Positions 61,852 through 64,000 of a stretch of DNA of 64,000 nt are shown in pieces. The position numbers and the translations under genes are program-made. The notes below the pieces were generated by a model, which saw only the letters and a list, made by a program, of their open reading frames with translations, was not told the DNA's origin and searched no databases. The stretch comes from Aureimonas ureilytica DSM 18598 = NBRC 106430. Its GTDB lineage: Bacteria; Pseudomonadota; Alphaproteobacteria; Rhizobiales; Rhizobiaceae. Positions within the stretch are counted from its first letter, which is position 1, and every line of letters starts with the position of its first letter. The stretch lies in the NCBI RefSeq assembly GCF_000382705.1, contig NZ_ARQE01000003.1, forward strand, positions 248,001 through 312,000. The letters are read 5' to 3'.

Positions 61852-63099
61852 ATGAACGGTCCGATCTCCCAACCGGGAACCGGCCCGTCTGGAATGGATC
61901 GAATGAGCATGGCATCCGCACCGGTTGGCGCGCCAGGATCGGCGCGCGACAGTCGCGTCGATTTCTTTCGCGGCTTCGCCCTCCTGACGATCTTCGTCAA
62001 TCACGTGCCCGGCGTGATGTGGGAGCATCTGACCTCCCGCAATTACGGCTTCTCCGACTCGGCCGAGCTTTTCGTCTTTCTGGCGGGCTTCGCCTCCGCC
62101 TTCGCCTACGGCCGCTCGTTCCTGCAGGGCTCGGCCTTGGTGGCGAGCATCAAGGCGCTGCGCCGGGCGGGCACGCTCTATCTCGTCCACATCACGCTGA
62201 CGATGATCGCCGTCTCGCTCTTCGCGCTCGCCGCGATGACCACGGGCGACGGGCGCTATCTGATGCAGCTCGGCATCGGCTACTTCATGACCCAGCCGGT
62301 GGAAACGCTGGCCGGCGTCGCGACGCTGATGCACCAGCTCGCCTATCTCAACATCCTGCCGATGTACTGCGTCATTCTCCTGATGCTGCCCTTCATGCTC
62401 GCCATCGTCAGGCGCGTCGGCCTGCCCGGCCTCCTGATCGTCTCGGCGACGCTCTGGGCCATCGCCGGCACGACCGGCCTGAACCTGCCCAATCACCCCA
62501 ATCCCGGCGGCTGGCAGTTCAATCCCTTCGCCTGGCAGATCGTCTTCGCCATCGGCCTGGCAGTGGGGCTGGCCAAGGCCGGCGGGCGGGCGCTCGTCGC
62601 CTACAATCCCACGCTCTACGCGATCGCCCTCGCCTATCTCTTCCTGTCCTTCCTCTTCGTCGAGTTCCAGCTCTGGCACTGGTCGTCGCTCGTGCCCGGC
62701 CCCTTCCTGATGACGGGCTTCGACAAGACCTTCGTCACGCTGCCGCGCCTCCTGCACATTCTGGCGCTGGTCTATGTCTTCGCCCATGCGCCTTCCGGCT
62801 CGCTGGTCCGGCGAATCGGGCCGAACAATCTCCTGTCGGTGATCGGGCGTCATTCGCTTCCGATCTTCGCCACCGGCACGATCCTCTCCGTCGCCGCGCA
62901 GGCGCTGCGCTTCAACCGCGAGCCGGCCTTCGTGTTCGACACGGCGCTGATCGCGGCCGGGCTCGCCCTCCATGTCGGGCTGGCTCTGTTTCTCGAATGG
63001 TGGCGCGGCGTCTCGGCACCCGTGCGGGCCCGCCCCCTCGCGGCCGGTGGCGCGACGGCGGCGGCCTTGCCCGGCCCCCGGCTCGGCCGCACGACCTGA
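61852..63099 (+). CDS. opgC: OpgC-family membrane acyl(succinyl)transferase
   Basis: 415-residue, about ten-helix membrane protein of the OpgC family, which succinylates periplasmic glucans. The opening RDSRVDFFRGFALLTIFVNH with VPGVMWEHLTSRNYGFSDSA plus ELFVFLAGFASAFAYGR is the family signature, followed by LPMYCVILLMLPFMLAIVRR, WQFNPFAWQIVFAIGLAVGL and RHSLPIFATGTILSVAAQAL. It sits after opgH behind a terminator, so it likely has its own promoter. The ATG at 61852 is chosen; internal ATGs at 61894, 61903 and 61909 remain possible because no clear Shine-Dalgarno is seen. Confidence 0.92.
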   Translation: MNGPISQPGTGPSGMDRMSMASAPVGAPGSARDSRVDFFRGFALLTIFVNHVPGVMWEHLTSRNYGFSDSAELFVFLAGFASAFAYGRSFLQGSALVASIKALRRAGTLYLVHITLTMIAVSLFALAAMTTGDGRYLMQLGIGYFMTQPVETLAGVATLMHQLAYLNILPMYCVILLMLPFMLAIVRRVGLPGLLIVSATLWAIAGTTGLNLPNHPNPGGWQFNPFAWQIVFAIGLAVGLAKAGGRALVAYNPTLYAIALAYLFLSFLFVEFQLWHWSSLVPGPFLMTGFDKTFVTLPRLLHILALVYVFAHAPSGSLVRRIGPNNLLSVIGRHSLPIFATGTILSVAAQALRFNREPAFVFDTALIAAGLALHVGLALFLEWWRGVSAPVRARPLAAGGATAAALPGPRLGRTT

Positions 63100-63227
63100 C
63101 CCCTCCCCTTCCGGCCGGACGCTCCCCTCGATGCGCCCGGCCGATTTGCGTGTCGGAAGAGCGATGCGTTTCGCCGGGGATGGGGTATAAGCACGGCGTT
63201 TTCCCCCAGTTCGGCGAAAGGTCGCGC

Positions 63228-63446
63228 ATGAAGGACCAAGAACATCCCTTCCTCCGCCCGCTCTACCGGCGCGTCATTCTGGTCGCGATCTGCTTCGCCT
63301 GGGCGGGCTTCGAGCTCTACATGGGCAGTCCGACCTGGGCGATCCTGTCGGCGGCGATCGGCGTCTACGGCGTCTGGATCTTCTTCGTGACCTACAAGCC
63401 GCTGGACGAGACGCCGCCCGCTTCCCGCGACACGGGCGAGCGCTGA
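63228..63446 (+). CDS. Small two-helix membrane protein
   Basis: 72-residue protein MKDQEHPFLRPLYRRVILVA with ICFAWAGFELYMGSPTWAIL and AAIGVYGVWIFFVTYKPL: two predicted membrane helices with basic residues before the first, so the N-terminus is likely inside. The start has AAAGG upstream. Similar small proteins are widespread in Hyphomicrobiales and uncharacterised. It lies 48 bases before the phosphomannomutase gene. Confidence 0.82.
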   Translation: MKDQEHPFLRPLYRRVILVAICFAWAGFELYMGSPTWAILSAAIGVYGVWIFFVTYKPLDETPPASRDTGER

Positions 63447-63494
63447 GCCGCCTTGCCTGCGCCCCTCTAACTTTCAACGGCAGGACAGACCGTC

Positions 63495-64000
63495 ATGAGC
63501 CTGAAGTTCGGAACCAGCGGCTTGCGCGGTCTCGTCACCGACCTCCTGGGCGAGCCGAGCTATCGCTACGCGCTCGCCTTCCTGCGGGTGATGGCCGAGC
63601 GTGACGCGCCGCCCCGCGTCCTGATCGGGCGGGACCTTCGCGCCAGCAGCCCGGAGATCGCGGGTCTCGTGGCGGCGGCGGCGCGCGAGGCCGGGTTCGA
63701 GCCGATCGATGCCGGCGCCGTGCCGACGCCGGCCTTGGCGCTCGAGGCCGCGCGCCTCGGCACTCCGGCCGTCATGGTCACGGGCAGCCACATTCCCGAG
63801 GATCGCAACGGGCTGAAATTCTACGGGCTGAAGGGCGAGATCACCAAGGCGGACGAGGCGGACATTCTCGCCGCCTTCGAGGGGATCGGCGAGGTCGCCC
63901 CCAGCCGTCTCGCGCCGCCCGAGGCGCTGACGCCCTCCGATGCGCGCGCGCGCTATCTCTGGCGGGCGGTGGAGGCCTTCGGCACCGAGGCGCTGCGCGG
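63495..64000 (+). CDS. Phosphomannomutase/phosphoglucomutase-family enzyme (3' truncated by window edge)
   Basis: Alpha-D-phosphohexomutase N-terminus: MSLKFGTSGLRGLVTDLLGE, PRVLIGRDLRASSPEIAGLV, PIDAGAVPTPALALEAARLG and the catalytic serine in VMVTGSHIPEDRNGLKFYGL. The SHIP form and length of spacing resemble rhizobial NoeK-type phosphomannomutases used for surface polysaccharide sugars. The rest lies outside the window, so the exact substrate is open. The start is ATG 63495 with AGGA upstream. Confidence 0.9.
   Translation, partial: MSLKFGTSGLRGLVTDLLGEPSYRYALAFLRVMAERDAPPRVLIGRDLRASSPEIAGLVAAAAREAGFEPIDAGAVPTPALALEAARLGTPAVMVTGSHIPEDRNGLKFYGLKGEITKADEADILAAFEGIGEVAPSRLAPPEALTPSDARARYLWRAVEAFGTEALR

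Overview
The window is a GC-rich (about two thirds G+C by eye), densely coding chromosomal segment from an alphaproteobacterium, almost certainly Hyphomicrobiales (Rhizobiales). The evidence is the AddAB recombinase next to trxA/folC/accD/trpABF/pyrF in the order usual for that group, an AccD without its zinc ribbon, an ActS/ActR (RegB/RegA) redox pair, PmtA phospholipid methyltransferases, DUF2852/DUF3618 proteins, and candidate EcfG, CtrA and alphaproteobacterial sigma-32 sites. Aurantimonadaceae is a guess only. There is no prophage, CRISPR array, tRNA or rRNA. All genes look native in codon use.

Layout. 1-7.2 kb (+): addB (5' cut by the window), addA, trxA, ending in a shared terminator. 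7.3-13.2 kb (-): trpF-trpB-hypothetical-cutA-trpA-accD-folC, a tightly packed run for the end of tryptophan synthesis, fatty-acid initiation and folate. 13.3-19.2 kb (-): SprT-like protease, DUF2852, PHA depolymerase, GNAT, DUF1330, pyrF and a LOV-domain blue-light histidine kinase. 19.4-22.3 kb (-): polA. 22.3-22.8 kb: a 482-base non-coding stretch with a strong small-RNA candidate. 22.8-26.6 kb: dipeptidase, ArsC-like reductase, orphan tripartite-type binding protein, MipA-like outer-membrane protein. 27-29.7 kb: PBP1A-type peptidoglycan synthase behind a perfect CtrA box. 30-32.4 kb (-): a stress/envelope operon (24-residue membrane peptide, Ndi-like protein, holin-like protein, DUF3618) behind a candidate EcfG promoter. 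32.7-37.3 kb (+): dnaK, an intervening acyltransferase, dnaJ. 37.4-39.4 kb (+): two PmtA-family methyltransferases and an FMN reductase, ending in a 22-bp tandem repeat. 39.5-46.3 kb: SDR, solute-binding protein, DUF1345, nucleotidyltransferase, GFA protein, HrpB helicase. 46.4-49.3 kb: actS, actR, a PPP-type phosphatase. 49.3-51.6 kb: cobT and cobS (lower cobalamin pathway). 51.8-54.7 kb: lutABC lactate oxidation. 54.7-56.8 kb: pabB-pabA for p-aminobenzoate. 57-63.1 kb: MarR regulator and an opgG-hypothetical-opgH-opgC cluster for osmoregulated periplasmic glucans. 63.2 kb to the end: a small membrane protein and the start of a phosphomannomutase.

Stretches over 300 bases without a gene are 22282-22763 (small-RNA candidate and promoter region), 26642-26952 (terminator of the MipA-like gene and a CtrA box) and 32388-32733 (divergent EcfG-like and sigma-32-like promoters). 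The observations most worth follow-up are: two genes (pyrF and a pmtA paralogue) that appear to start at CTG; a three-hairpin RNA with C-rich anti-Shine-Dalgarno loops; a pair of about 165-bp elements with terminal inverted repeats, one ending one base before a start codon; a 22-bp dyad tandem array; and a LOV histidine kinase with an unusual catalytic domain behind a general-stress-type promoter.
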